Shown here one piece after another: positions 1 to 6,209 of a stretch of DNA of 9,897 nt (its first letter is position 1; each line of letters opens with the position of its first letter). The notes beneath the pieces are model-generated. The model was not told the origin of the DNA. It saw only the letters and a list, made by a program, of their open reading frames with translations, and made no database searches. The stretch is from Planctomycetota bacterium. GTDB taxonomy: Bacteria; Planctomycetota; MHYJ01; JACPRB01. The stretch covers positions 1 through 9,897 of the forward strand of contig JACQFK010000401.1 of NCBI GenBank assembly GCA_016200125.1. Reading direction: 5' to 3'. A program made the position numbers and the translations under genes.

Positions 1-598
1 GCCGCCGGTGAAGGTCTCGGCCGACTGGATCTCGAAGGTGAAGGCGCAGATCCCCGAGCTGCCCGCCGCCAAGCGGATCCGCTTCGCCTCGCAGTACGGC
101 CTGAGCGACTACGACGCCAAGGTCCTCTCCTTCGACCGCGCGATGGCGGACTTCTTCGAGGAGGCCTCGAAGCTCTCGGGCAAGCCCAAGCCCGTCGCCA
201 ACTGGCTCGTCAACGAGCTCAACAAGATCCTCAACGAGAGGAAGATCGAGATGTCCGCGGTGAAGGCCACGCCGCAGGGTCTGGTCGACCTGATCGCCCT
301 CGTCGAGTCGGGCCAGCTCACCAACGCGAGCGCCAAGGAGGTCTTCGCCGCGAACGTCGAGACCGGCAAAAGCCCCGCGGACATCGTCAAGGAGAAGGGG
401 CTCGCGAAGATCTCGGACTCGGGCGCCCTCGAGGAGGCCGCCAAGGCCGCGGTCGCCGCGAATCCCAAGGCGGTGGCCGATTTCAAGGCGGGCAAGGACG
501 CGGCCCTGAAGTCGCTCCTCGGCGGCATCATGAAGCAGACCAAGGGGCAGGCGGACCCCAGGAAGGCGGAGGAGGTCCTACGCAAGCTGTTGTCGTAG
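1..598 (+). CDS. gatB: Asp/Glu-tRNA(Asn/Gln) amidotransferase subunit B, C-terminal part
   Basis: This is the 3' end of gatB; the gene runs off the left edge, so the GTG at 8 is an internal valine and not a start. GatB belongs to the cytoplasmic GatCAB complex, which amidates mischarged Glu-tRNA(Gln) or Asp-tRNA(Asn). The first residues (VSADWISKVKAQIPELP, then KRIRFASQYGLSDYDA) match the hinge between the GatB catalytic domain and the helical tail. The rest, from about FFEEASKL on, is the YqeY-like tRNA-binding helical domain, closing with KQTKGQADPRKAEEVLRKLL, the usual GatB ending. The stop is TAG at 596-598. Only about 198 residues of a protein usually near 480 are visible, so the active site cannot be checked. 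The last codons carry a strong Shine-Dalgarno for the next gene. The family assignment is from remembered motifs and is very secure. Confidence 0.95.
   Translation, partial: PPVKVSADWISKVKAQIPELPAAKRIRFASQYGLSDYDAKVLSFDRAMADFFEEASKLSGKPKPVANWLVNELNKILNERKIEMSAVKATPQGLVDLIALVESGQLTNASAKEVFAANVETGKSPADIVKEKGLAKISDSGALEEAAKAAVAANPKAVADFKAGKDAALKSLLGGIMKQTKGQADPRKAEEVLRKLLS
568..575 (+). promoter_or_regulatory. Shine-Dalgarno inside gatB for the next gene
   Basis: GGAGGAGG (followed by T) lies within the last codons of gatB. It offers two overlapping GGAGG registers, at 568-572 and 571-575. The first is 7 nt from the ACG at 580-582. It is the best ribosome-binding sequence near the start of the next frame and is the main support for translation starting around 580. 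Confidence 0.5.
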
Positions 599-1197
599 CC
601 ATCGCCCTGGCCTGTCTTCAGGAGTCGGTTCCCGATCTCCTGAAGAAGCTCCACGACGGCGACGCCGCGGAGCAGAAGGCCGCCGCCGACGCGCTCGTCA
701 AGAAAGGCCTCTCCGCGCGCTTCGCCGTCCAGAAGGCCTTCGACAAGGCCGGCAACGACCTCCGTCCGCGCTTCGAGGACGTCATCATCCGGATCGAGTG
801 CGGCAGCGACGTCGCCCGCGAGTCCTTCGGCTCGCTGGACTTCGAGTTCCGAGAGGCGGGCGCGAGCCAGGAGACCGTGCCCCAGATCAACATCGGGATC
901 AAGCTCAAGGCGATCTTCGAGGGCACGAACCACGGGACCGCGCCCGTCAGCATTACGCTCACGAAAGCCTTCCTCGTCACGGCGAAGGGGAAGAACGACC
1001 TGCTGGTCAAGGGGCCCAAGGGCGAGGCCTTCACGCGGACCTTCGACGCGCAGGCGCCGAAGATGATCGAGTACGGCGCGATCCTGTCGCCGCGCTTCCC
1101 GCCCGGCACGCGCTGCGCGCTGGTCTTCGAGGTCGACGTCGAAGGCACGAAGAAGCTCCTGCGGTCGGCGATTCTTACGATCGAGAAGAAGGACTAG
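580..1197 (+). CDS. secreted protein of unknown function with no canonical start codon
   Basis: I do not recognise the family. The open frame (frame 1) has strong G/C third-position bias from about 600 to the TAG at 1195-1197, so the coding region begins far upstream of the first GTG at 877. No ATG, GTG or TTG occurs in this frame from base 1 to 876. I place the start provisionally at ACG 580, 7 nt after a GGAGG; CTG 607 is an alternative. The N-terminus would be hydrophobic (QAVVVAIALAC, then LQES), giving either an AxA signal-peptidase I site or an imperfect lipobox ending in Cys, though it lacks the usual positive charge. The next part is helical (PDLLKKLHDGDAAEQKAAADA), followed by a beta-rich half (KAIFEGTNHGTAPVSITL; ALVFEVDVEGTKKLL). 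The frame overlaps the gatB end and its stop is 4 nt before the chitinase ATG, which suggests co-transcription. About 205 aa. The frame is secure; the start is not. Confidence 0.75.
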   Translation, partial: TQAVVVAIALACLQESVPDLLKKLHDGDAAEQKAAADALVKKGLSARFAVQKAFDKAGNDLRPRFEDVIIRIECGSDVARESFGSLDFEFREAGASQETVPQINIGIKLKAIFEGTNHGTAPVSITLTKAFLVTAKGKNDLLVKGPKGEAFTRTFDAQAPKMIEYGAILSPRFPPGTRCALVFEVDVEGTKKLLRSAILTIEKKD

Positions 1198-1201
1198 CCG
1201 G

Positions 1202-2254
1202 ATGCGCGCGGGGGTCGGACTGCTGCTGGCGGCGCTGACGCTGGCGGGAGCGCCCCAGGAGTCGCCGGTGATCCTCGGCTACTATCCTTCCTGGGTCGCC
1301 CATCCCAACGTGAACGAGATCAATCTGGAGCGCTTCACGCATCTCGCCCACGCGTTCCTGCAGGCGGACGAAGAGGGGAACCTCAAGGAGAGCCGGGCGA
1401 TCCCGAACAAGGAGCTGACGCGGCGGGCCCACGAGCGCGGCGTGAAGGTGCTGCTCTCGCTGGGCGGCGCCCGGAGCGCGAAGACCTTCCGTCGGATTGT
1501 CCGGAGCGACGAGACGCGCGACCGCTACGTCGCCGCCGTGGCGAAGGCAGCGCGGGACTATGGCTACGACGGGATCGATCTCGACTGGGAGCCGACGGAG
1601 GGCGAGGAGGACCGCCAGGGGGGGGTCGGCCTGGCGCGGGCGCTGAAGGCGGCCTTCCCCGCGGCGATCTTCACGATGGCGGTGTTCGCATCGGACTGGC
1701 ACGGCCGGGCGGTGGACGCCGAGGCGCTGAAGAAGGACGTCGACTTCCTCAACGTGATGACCTACGACTTCCACGGTCCCTGGAGCGGCCACGCGGGGCA
1801 CAACGCGCCGATGCATGCCGCGCCCGACGACGAGGACGGCGCGGTCGCGTCGGTGGAGGCCGGCATGGCGTACTGGAGCGCGAAGCGGAAGTGGCCGGCG
1901 GAGCGCCTGCTCGTGGGGATCCCCTGCTACGGGCGCGGCTTCTCGGTGCGCGAGTGGCACCAGAAGCCCGCGGGCAAGGCGCGTCACGAGTCGATCGACC
2001 ACCATGACGTGGCGGGCCTGATCCAGGACGGCTGGCGCCGCGCCTGGGACGCCAAGGTGGGGGTGCCGACGCTGCTGAAGGAAGGGCTGGCGGAGCTGAT
2101 CTCCTACGAGGACGCCGAGTCGGCGGCGCTGAAGGGCGCCTGGGCGCGAAAGCAGGGCTACCGGGGTCTCTTCTTCTGGAACATCGAGCAGGACTGGCGC
2201 GACGGCGACCACGAGGTGGTGCGCGCGGCGGTGGCGGCGTTCAAGGGGCGGTAG
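1202..2254 (+). CDS. secreted GH18 chitinase-like glycoside hydrolase
   Basis: A glycoside hydrolase family 18 enzyme of 350 aa, expected to cleave beta-1,4-linked N-acetylglucosamine polymers (chitin or related glycans) outside the cytoplasm. Residues 1-17 form a signal peptide with a likely cut after LAGA. The TIM barrel then runs to the end: GYYPSW at 26-31, the SxGG-type motif S86-G89, the catalytic DxxDxDxE as D123, D126, D128 and acid/base E130 (DGIDLDWEP), the substrate-contact MTYD motif with Y188 and D189, and the barrel-closing W326. All GH18 catalytic residues are present. There is no carbohydrate-binding module, so it is a minimal single-domain enzyme. ATG 1202 follows AAGGA (1189-1193) by 8 nt and lies 4 nt after the preceding stop. 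Family is certain from the motifs. Chitinase versus endo-N-acetylglucosaminidase or spore-lysin-like specificity cannot be told. Confidence 0.93.
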   Translation: MRAGVGLLLAALTLAGAPQESPVILGYYPSWVAHPNVNEINLERFTHLAHAFLQADEEGNLKESRAIPNKELTRRAHERGVKVLLSLGGARSAKTFRRIVRSDETRDRYVAAVAKAARDYGYDGIDLDWEPTEGEEDRQGGVGLARALKAAFPAAIFTMAVFASDWHGRAVDAEALKKDVDFLNVMTYDFHGPWSGHAGHNAPMHAAPDDEDGAVASVEAGMAYWSAKRKWPAERLLVGIPCYGRGFSVREWHQKPAGKARHESIDHHDVAGLIQDGWRRAWDAKVGVPTLLKEGLAELISYEDAESAALKGAWARKQGYRGLFFWNIEQDWRDGDHEVVRAAVAAFKGR

Positions 2255-2437
2255 GCAATCCGAAGGACGCGGCGCTCGCGCTGTGCCTGCTCAATTAGGG
2301 CGACGTTCCCAGCCATCCAATTCACATTCTCCTAGATAACAACAACTTCGCAACTGCATTCGAGTGCTCTCCTGAAGACCTAAGAACCCCTCGGACTAAA
2401 GCCCTCCAGGCTCTCTGTCCAGAAGTCGCCAATCCAC

Positions 2438-2668
2438 TTACCGGTCCAGGGGTGTTGAGCTTTCGTCATCGAAATCCAGGAACAGAGTGGACCAACGCTT
2501 GTAGCGGGCCCAGAGTGCGTTGGCAGTTTTCCGCGAGAGCGGCAGGTTTTCAGGCTTGATCGGAGAGCCGCATCGCCCATCCTGGTCGTAGTGTTCGAGC
2601 ACCATGTCCCAATCGAGAATCAAGCGTAGGGTTGTCGCGGGGTACCCTCTTAAACCGGCACCTCTCAA
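2438..2668 (-). pseudogene. small hypothetical protein, probably truncated
   Basis: A 76-aa minus-strand frame reading from TTG at 2668 to TAA at 2438-2440. It is the only frame in the low-GC gap that reads like a real protein: LRLILDWD, then PENLPLSRKTANALWARY, then FLDFDDESSTP. From memory this pattern (LRL..D(Y/W), then LPLS followed by a Trp/aromatic helix and an LD.DDP-like end) resembles small hypothetical proteins of actinobacteria and others, which usually continue with an acidic helix of 20-40 residues. Here the frame stops directly after DDESSTPLDR, and another frame continues with a W- and F-containing stretch (GKWIGDFWTESLEGF) to 2380, which fits a late frameshift. The start is uncertain: TTG 2668 is the only start before the LRL motif, and an in-frame TGA lies just upstream. 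No good Shine-Dalgarno is seen. It may be intact and short, or decayed. Confidence 0.4.
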
Positions 2669-2725
2669 GAAAGTTCAGATAGTCCGGCCTTTAGTTCCCA
2701 CAGGTGACTATTACACTGGAGTAAC

Positions 2726-2794
2726 ATGACCCGATCGAAAAGGCCCAAGAAGCCGAAGGGCACACCCAAGGATCCTGAGAAGGCCTTCCAATAA
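2726..2794 (+). CDS. possible 22-codon basic small ORF
   Basis: ATG 2726 follows GGAG by 4 nt (TGGAGTAAC) and opens a 22-codon frame rich in Lys and Pro (starts MTRSKRPKKPKG) that ends at TAA 2792-2794. The Shine-Dalgarno-like sequence and the strongly basic composition are the only support. The stop lies inside the direct repeat at 2777-2818. The frame could equally be a chance ORF or the broken start of a lost gene. No function can be given. Confidence 0.2.
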   Translation: MTRSKRPKKPKGTPKDPEKAFQ

Positions 2795-2818
2795 GAACGC
2801 CGCGATGACTCTCGCTGG
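2777..2818 (+). repeat. direct repeat, copy A
   Basis: A 42-nt stretch matching copy B (3919-3961) at 33 of 43 aligned columns with one gap. The core AGAACGCCGCnATGACT matches at 16 of 17 positions. It lies about 120 nt upstream of the helical-repeat gene, in the same orientation as copy B. Alignment done by eye. Confidence 0.6.
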
Positions 2819-2886
2819 AGTTCCTTCACTGGCTCACTGTTTGGAGAGCTGAATCCCCCGGGTCCGGACGATCCGTCAGATAGAGC

Positions 2887-2915
2887 TTGCGCTCGCCGTC
2901 CGGCGCGCCTACGAT
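2887..2915 (+). promoter_or_regulatory. putative sigma-70 promoter for the 2940 gene
   Basis: TTGCGC at 2887-2892 (TTG of the -35 kept) and TACGAT at 2910-2915 (-10, 4 of 6 to TATAAT) are separated by exactly 17 nt. The layout (-10, then a short leader, then a GGAGG ribosome site) repeats that of the gene at 6367. Weak in sequence but well placed. Confidence 0.35.
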
Positions 2916-2939
2916 GCCCGGCGTTCGGAGGGGCCGCTC

Positions 2940-3890
2940 TTGAAGAAACTTCTCGCGTTTGCGCTCCCCGCGGTCCTGGCGTGGACCGGCATTCCTCAAG
3001 ACGTCCGCGGAGACGCCTTCGATCCCAAGGACGTCGTCCAGCTGGTCGCGCAGTCGGATCTTCCCCTGGATCCTGCCGGACAGGCGGTCCTGATCCGGGT
3101 CATCGTCGGACTGGACCGCGTCGTGCAGCGCGGGGAGATCTTCCAGGCCGCCTCAAAGCGCATGGTCGATCGGCTAGGCGCGCTGGCCGCCGCAGCCGCG
3201 GAGAAGGCGCAGGAGGCTCTCCAGAAGAAGGCCGAGGATCTGAAGTCCAAGCTCCCTCACATGCTCGAGGAAGGCTTAACTGCGGACGGCCATGAGGAGA
3301 TCCGAGGAGATCTCGGCGCTCTTCTCGCGGCCCTGGAAGCCGCCACCGACCAGATGATCGATCCCCAGGCGGCCGCAGAGGTCTTGAACGCGCTCAAGGC
3401 CGCAGCCAAGCAGGGTCTCACCAAGGCAGGCCTGGCAACGGTCAAAGCGCTGATCCGGGACCTGGTCCGGGCGCTTCAGGACGGACCGCGCGACGTCTTC
3501 AAGACGCTGGTTCGAATTCAACGGGCCCTGCCGGTCCTGCTGCAGGAGGGACTGAGCCCGAACAGCGCCCAGCTCATCGCGGATCTGATCGGCAAGTCGG
3601 GCGCCTCCGCGGTGCAAAACCTCTCGGACCTGACGCAAGCGGCCCTTGAGGCGACTCTGGATGCGATCAAGGCGGCCGCGAGGGGAGCCATGACCGCCGG
3701 AGGACTGGAGGCGCTCAAGGCCGGCCTCGCAGCGATCGTGCATCTCGTCGAACAGGGAGACGAAGAACCGCTGATCGTCCTCCTGACCGCTCTGGCGGGC
3801 TCGATCGAGGAAATCCTCAAGTCCGTCCCGCCGCGGATCGCCCGGAAACTGCGACGGAGAATGCTGTCCGTCGCCAATGTGCTTCAATAG
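2940..3890 (+). CDS. exported all-helical protein with 46-residue repeats
   Basis: I do not recognise the family. A 316-aa protein that starts at TTG 2940; GGAGGG at 2927-2932 sits 7 nt upstream, which decides the start. MKKLLAFALPAVLAWTGI is a signal peptide. The mature part is strongly helical (Ala, Leu, Lys, Glu, Gln). It contains four clear repeats and one weaker one in register, beginning near residues 64, 109, 156, 201 and 247, spaced 45-47 residues. Each starts with a turn like EEGLTADG, KQGLTKAG, QEGLSPNS or RGAMTAGG, followed by a helix (LGALLAAL, LIRDLVRAL, LAAIVHLV) and a second helix often ending in LKAA or IKAA. This suggests an alpha-solenoid or long bundle in the periplasm. No cysteines, no catalytic motif. 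It ends in a basic cluster, RKLRRRM. The gene stands alone with its own putative promoter and is flanked by direct repeats. The nearest formal resemblance is to helical-repeat scaffolds; function unknown. Confidence 0.85.
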   Translation: MKKLLAFALPAVLAWTGIPQDVRGDAFDPKDVVQLVAQSDLPLDPAGQAVLIRVIVGLDRVVQRGEIFQAASKRMVDRLGALAAAAAEKAQEALQKKAEDLKSKLPHMLEEGLTADGHEEIRGDLGALLAALEAATDQMIDPQAAAEVLNALKAAAKQGLTKAGLATVKALIRDLVRALQDGPRDVFKTLVRIQRALPVLLQEGLSPNSAQLIADLIGKSGASAVQNLSDLTQAALEATLDAIKAAARGAMTAGGLEALKAGLAAIVHLVEQGDEEPLIVLLTALAGSIEEILKSVPPRIARKLRRRMLSVANVLQ

Positions 3891-3918
3891 GCGGACCGGG
3901 CTCCAGCTGCAGCTCCCC

Positions 3919-3961
3919 GATGAGGCCTGCCCAACGAGAACGCCGCTATGACTTACGCCGG
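3919..3961 (+). repeat. direct repeat, copy B
   Basis: The second copy of the repeat at 2777-2818, in the same orientation, starting 28 nt after the stop of the helical-repeat gene. A third, poorer match to the core (GGAACGCCGCCGATGAC) occurs at 4143-4159. In the frame reading GLPNENAAMTYAG (copy A reads PSNKNAAMTLAG), several differences between A and B fall at silent third positions, so the repeat may descend from coding sequence. Confidence 0.6.
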
Positions 3962-4052
3962 TTCTCCTCTCCCCTGCGGCCTCCCTATCCGCGCTGCTGC
4001 ACCGCTTTAACCGGGCCATCCGCCCTGAAGGCCAGGAAGTGAGGCGGGCAGG

Positions 4053-4090
4053 CCCTTTCCCCTCCCAGCTCCCCCCTCCTCCCCTCCCCC
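4053..4090 (-). other. G-quadruplex candidate (C/T tract on plus strand)
   Basis: The plus strand is almost pure pyrimidine, with 22 uninterrupted C/T bases at 4069-4090. The minus strand therefore carries consecutive G runs of 5, 4, 6, 3 and 4 with loops of 1-4 nt (GGGGGAGGGGAGG and on), satisfying the usual four-run G-quadruplex pattern. It lies between convergent genes and would be in the RNA of the M23 gene if transcription runs past its stop. Confidence 0.5.
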
Positions 4091-4182
4091 GCCGCCTCTT
4101 TCCCCATCTCACCGCACCCGCTAATCGGACTATCCGCCGGCAGGAACGCCGCCGATGACGCCCGCCCCGATCCCCTCCCGGT

Positions 4183-5043
4183 TTACGGGAAGAGCATCGT
4201 CCAGCCCTCCTGGGGACGGGCCTGGCGGACCTCGATGTCGCAGGCGGTCTTGCCCACGCCGACGAGGCGGAAGCCCTGGAGGCGCCAGGGGACGCTGACC
4301 CAGCCGCCCCGGCCCTGATCGTCCTGGACCGGGATCATCAGCGTGAAGTGGCAGTGCGGGAAGTTGCTCGCGCCCGAGTTGCCCACCTGCGCGAGCGGCT
4401 GGCCCTTCTTCACGGCCTCCCCGAGCTTCACCTTGGCGCTGCCCTTCTTCAGATGGCCGAACGTGCTGCATTCGCCCCCCGCGTGACGGAGCGTGACGAA
4501 GTTCGCTTCCGCGAACTTGCCTCCCTTGCCCGCGGGGAGATCCTCGAATCCGTCGTCGACCTGGATCACGTCGCCGTCGGCCGGAGCGCGGATCAGCGCG
4601 CCCCAGCCGTAGAAATCGGTCAGCTCCTTCCCGCCACCCTGGTGGACCCGGCCTTCGGCGTCGACCTTCATCAGGTCGAGCGCGTGCAGGGCGAAGGCCT
4701 TGAGCTGATGGTGGCGGGTCTTGTCCTCGACCGCCTGCCAGCGTCCCTCCCAGGCCGGCGAGAGGGCCGTCTTCGGCGCGCGACCGGCGATCCGGGGGCC
4801 GATCGCCTGGATCGCCTCCTTGTCCCACGCGTTCTCGACGATCTTCCGGACGAGCGCCTTCCCCTCCGCGTCGCCGAACGGATCGCCCACGGCGCCGACG
4901 GGATCGCCCTCCTCGATCGACGCGATTTTCTTCCAGGGGCTGACCTTGCCCTCGAGCTTGACGCCGTCGCGGAGGTACTCGAGGGGCCCGGCGAGATCGT
5001 CGCCGCCGAGGAGCAACAGCAGCAGCCCCGCCTTCCGGATCAT
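4183..5043 (-). CDS. secreted M23-type (LytM-fold) metallopeptidase
   Basis: A 286-aa zinc peptidase of the M23 type, which cleaves peptide cross-links of peptidoglycan. An N-terminal MIRKAGLLLLLLGG gives a short export signal. A non-recognised stretch follows to about residue 110. The domain then reads: a first metal site around H111/H112 to D123 (HHQLKAFALHALDL), the beta strand PADGDVIQV (154-162), H187 in LRHAGG, H197 in FGHLKKGS, the LGEAVKKGQPLAQVGNSG segment (207-224) and the final HxH motif H230-C-H232. The H187, H197, H230 and H232 pattern is classic. The first motif is not the usual HxxxD, so H120-x-x-D123 or H112...D123 must serve, as in 'AlDf'-type relatives. About 50 residues follow the domain. 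ATG 5043 follows AAGG by 6 nt. It lies 109 nt downstream of the barrel gene on the same strand and may share its transcript. It could be an active peptidase or a degenerate LytM activator; the intact HxH favours activity. Confidence 0.85.
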   Translation of the reverse strand: MIRKAGLLLLLLGGDDLAGPLEYLRDGVKLEGKVSPWKKIASIEEGDPVGAVGDPFGDAEGKALVRKIVENAWDKEAIQAIGPRIAGRAPKTALSPAWEGRWQAVEDKTRHHQLKAFALHALDLMKVDAEGRVHQGGGKELTDFYGWGALIRAPADGDVIQVDDGFEDLPAGKGGKFAEANFVTLRHAGGECSTFGHLKKGSAKVKLGEAVKKGQPLAQVGNSGASNFPHCHFTLMIPVQDDQGRGGWVSVPWRLQGFRLVGVGKTACDIEVRQARPQEGWTMLFP

Positions 5044-5152
5044 GCGATACCTTGGACGCGGGAATCCTGCGGTCTGCTTCCCCGCTTCGGAGACGAGCGC
5101 CTTGAACGGGGCCCGCGGGCGGGCCTCGTCCTTCCTCCGCTCGGGAGGCCGC

Positions 5153-6181
5153 TCATTTCGACGGAGCCTCCTCGCGGTCGCCGGAGCGGCCCAGCCGGAA
5201 TTCGAGGGAAGCCAGGAAGCACAAGCCGCTGTCGATGTCCACGCGATCCGACGTGCCCCCCAGGAGCTTCCGCTTCTCGCGGTACGAGCGGTCGAAGATG
5301 GTGCCGCCCCCGACGTCCAGCACGAGGCCCTCGGCCAGCGTCACCTTGAGCCCCGCCTTCGCCTGCTTCTCCTCGTAGTGAAATCGATCCTTCGGGTCCG
5401 CCCGGTCTACCAGGAGATAGTTCTCGGAATTCCAGTCGAAGCCGGCGTACACGCGCAGGGGCTCCGCCAGGCGGCAGGTGATCGTCGCGTGAACGTTGTG
5501 GACGAAGGAGGTGCGCAGGCTGAGCGTGAGGTCCTCCACGGGCCGCCACTCGACGGCCTCCATCGGGAATCCCACCATCAGGCGGAAGTCCGGGGAGGGA
5601 CGGTAGAGATACTCGACGCCGGGGATCGGCACGGAGTTCGCGTAGTCCCGGTTGTTGCTGTAACCCAGGAAGAAGTGCCAGGATTCGTGCTCGCCGGAGG
5701 GGAGGTGGAAAAAGATCAGAACGTGCTCCACCAGCTCGCGGCTGCTCTCGAAGGGCTGATCGCTGGCTGAGCCGACGCCGACGCCCCCGCCGAGCACCTG
5801 GCCGCCGTCGAATCGGTGCTGGTAGCGCGCCCCGAGGTTCACGGCCCAGAGCTCGTCCGGAAAGGGCCGCCCGCTGTCGGGGAGCGTCGCGCCCGTGCGG
5901 ATGTCCTGGAAGCGCAGGCCGCCCTGGAAGGAGACCGAGTCCTGCTCGTCCCCCCAGACCCGGGCGTGGAGGGAGAATTCCTGCTCCACGAGGGCGAAAT
6001 CCGCGGCCTGCCCCTGGACGCCTTCTTCACCCTTGGCCGTCAGGACGTAGCGCAGGCGCAGCGGCGTCGGCCCCTTGGAGAAAAAATCCTCGTCCTGCCC
6101 CGGATTCCGCTGAGCCCAGGCGGTCGAGGAGAGGAGAAGGAACAGGAGGGTTCCCGGCGCCGTCTTGAGGAATCTGCTCAT
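5153..6181 (-). CDS. outer-membrane beta-barrel protein, DUF6268-like
   Basis: A 342-aa protein taken from ATG 6181, because the following residues (MSRFLKTAPGTLLFLLLSS, then TAWA/Q) make a clean signal peptide with an AxA cut. ATG 6190 is 9 nt upstream and would serve as well: GGGAG lies 12 nt from 6181 and 3 nt from 6190. The longer frame to 6265 would overrun the promoter region. The mature chain is made of alternating short amphipathic strands with many aromatic residues and Gly turns (LRLRYVLT, SVSFQGGLRF, WAVNLGARYQHRF, WHFFLGYSNN, FRLMVGF, LRVYAGFDW, KAGLKVT, GLCFLASLEFRL). That is the pattern of an outer-membrane barrel with a strand near the C-terminus ending in Phe-Arg-Leu. The RADPKDRFHYEEKQAKAGL and VGGGTIFDRSY segments recall DUF6268 barrels from planctomycetes (memory, not searched). 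The role is unknown: porin-like or surface. Upstream genes are divergent; the M23 peptidase follows. Confidence 0.75.
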   Translation of the reverse strand: MSRFLKTAPGTLLFLLLSSTAWAQRNPGQDEDFFSKGPTPLRLRYVLTAKGEEGVQGQAADFALVEQEFSLHARVWGDEQDSVSFQGGLRFQDIRTGATLPDSGRPFPDELWAVNLGARYQHRFDGGQVLGGGVGVGSASDQPFESSRELVEHVLIFFHLPSGEHESWHFFLGYSNNRDYANSVPIPGVEYLYRPSPDFRLMVGFPMEAVEWRPVEDLTLSLRTSFVHNVHATITCRLAEPLRVYAGFDWNSENYLLVDRADPKDRFHYEEKQAKAGLKVTLAEGLVLDVGGGTIFDRSYREKRKLLGGTSDRVDIDSGLCFLASLEFRLGRSGDREEAPSK

Positions 6182-6209
6182 GACGATCATCGACTCCCGG
6201 CTCGGCCCC

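Larger units (their letters stand above)
2255..2939. other. 685-bp gap, lower in GC, with gene remnants
   Basis: Between the GH18 stop and the next start there is no convincing intact gene. The first 44 bases still look coding in frame 1 (NPKDAALALCLLN then TAG at 2296-2298). From about 2300 to 2850 the base composition drops visibly toward 50% G+C, against roughly 70% in the flanks, and no frame shows the third-position G/C bias of the neighbours. It holds a probable minus-strand gene remnant (2438-2668), a doubtful 22-codon ORF (2726-2794), one copy of a direct repeat (2777-2818) and the promoter of the next gene (2887-2915). The composition suggests DNA of different origin, but no integrase or transposase is visible. 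Confidence 0.6.
3891..4182. other. convergent intergenic region
   Basis: 292 bp between two genes that point at each other. It holds direct-repeat copy B (3919-3961), a C/T tract (4053-4110) and a weak third match to the repeat core (4142-4165). Short GC-rich self-complementary segments such as CCGCC/GGCGG around 4020-4046 exist, but no hairpin followed by a T tract is visible for either gene. No gene is seen here. Confidence 0.6.

Noticed and set aside
877..1197. GTG 877 as the start of the second gene
   Set aside because: The same frame is coding-like for more than 270 nt upstream, and a start here would remove the export signal and leave an abrupt N-terminus.
1175..2212. 345-aa minus-strand open frame opposite the chitinase
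   Set aside because: It is the mirror of a certain GH18 gene in GC-rich DNA; its protein is Arg/Pro/His-rich without any motif.
3929..4050. Integron attC site at repeat copy B (GCCCAAC matches the RYYYAAC core)
   Set aside because: No GTTRRRY partner follows within 120 nt, and copy A lacks the core altogether; no integrase is present.
3276..4112. 278-aa minus-strand open frame opposite the helical-repeat gene
   Set aside because: The plus frame has a signal peptide, a ribosome site and internal repeats; the minus frame starts with a Gly/Arg-rich translation of the C/T tract.
5110..5125. GGCCCG/CGGGCC self-complementary segment after the barrel gene as a terminator
   Set aside because: The loop is only about 4 nt within a run of G and C, and no T tract follows; simple GC-rich sequence explains it.
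4348..5770. Two long plus-strand open frames (333 and 349 aa) opposite the M23 and barrel genes
   Set aside because: They are antisense to two genes with clear motifs and signal peptides, and their composition is typical of shadow frames.
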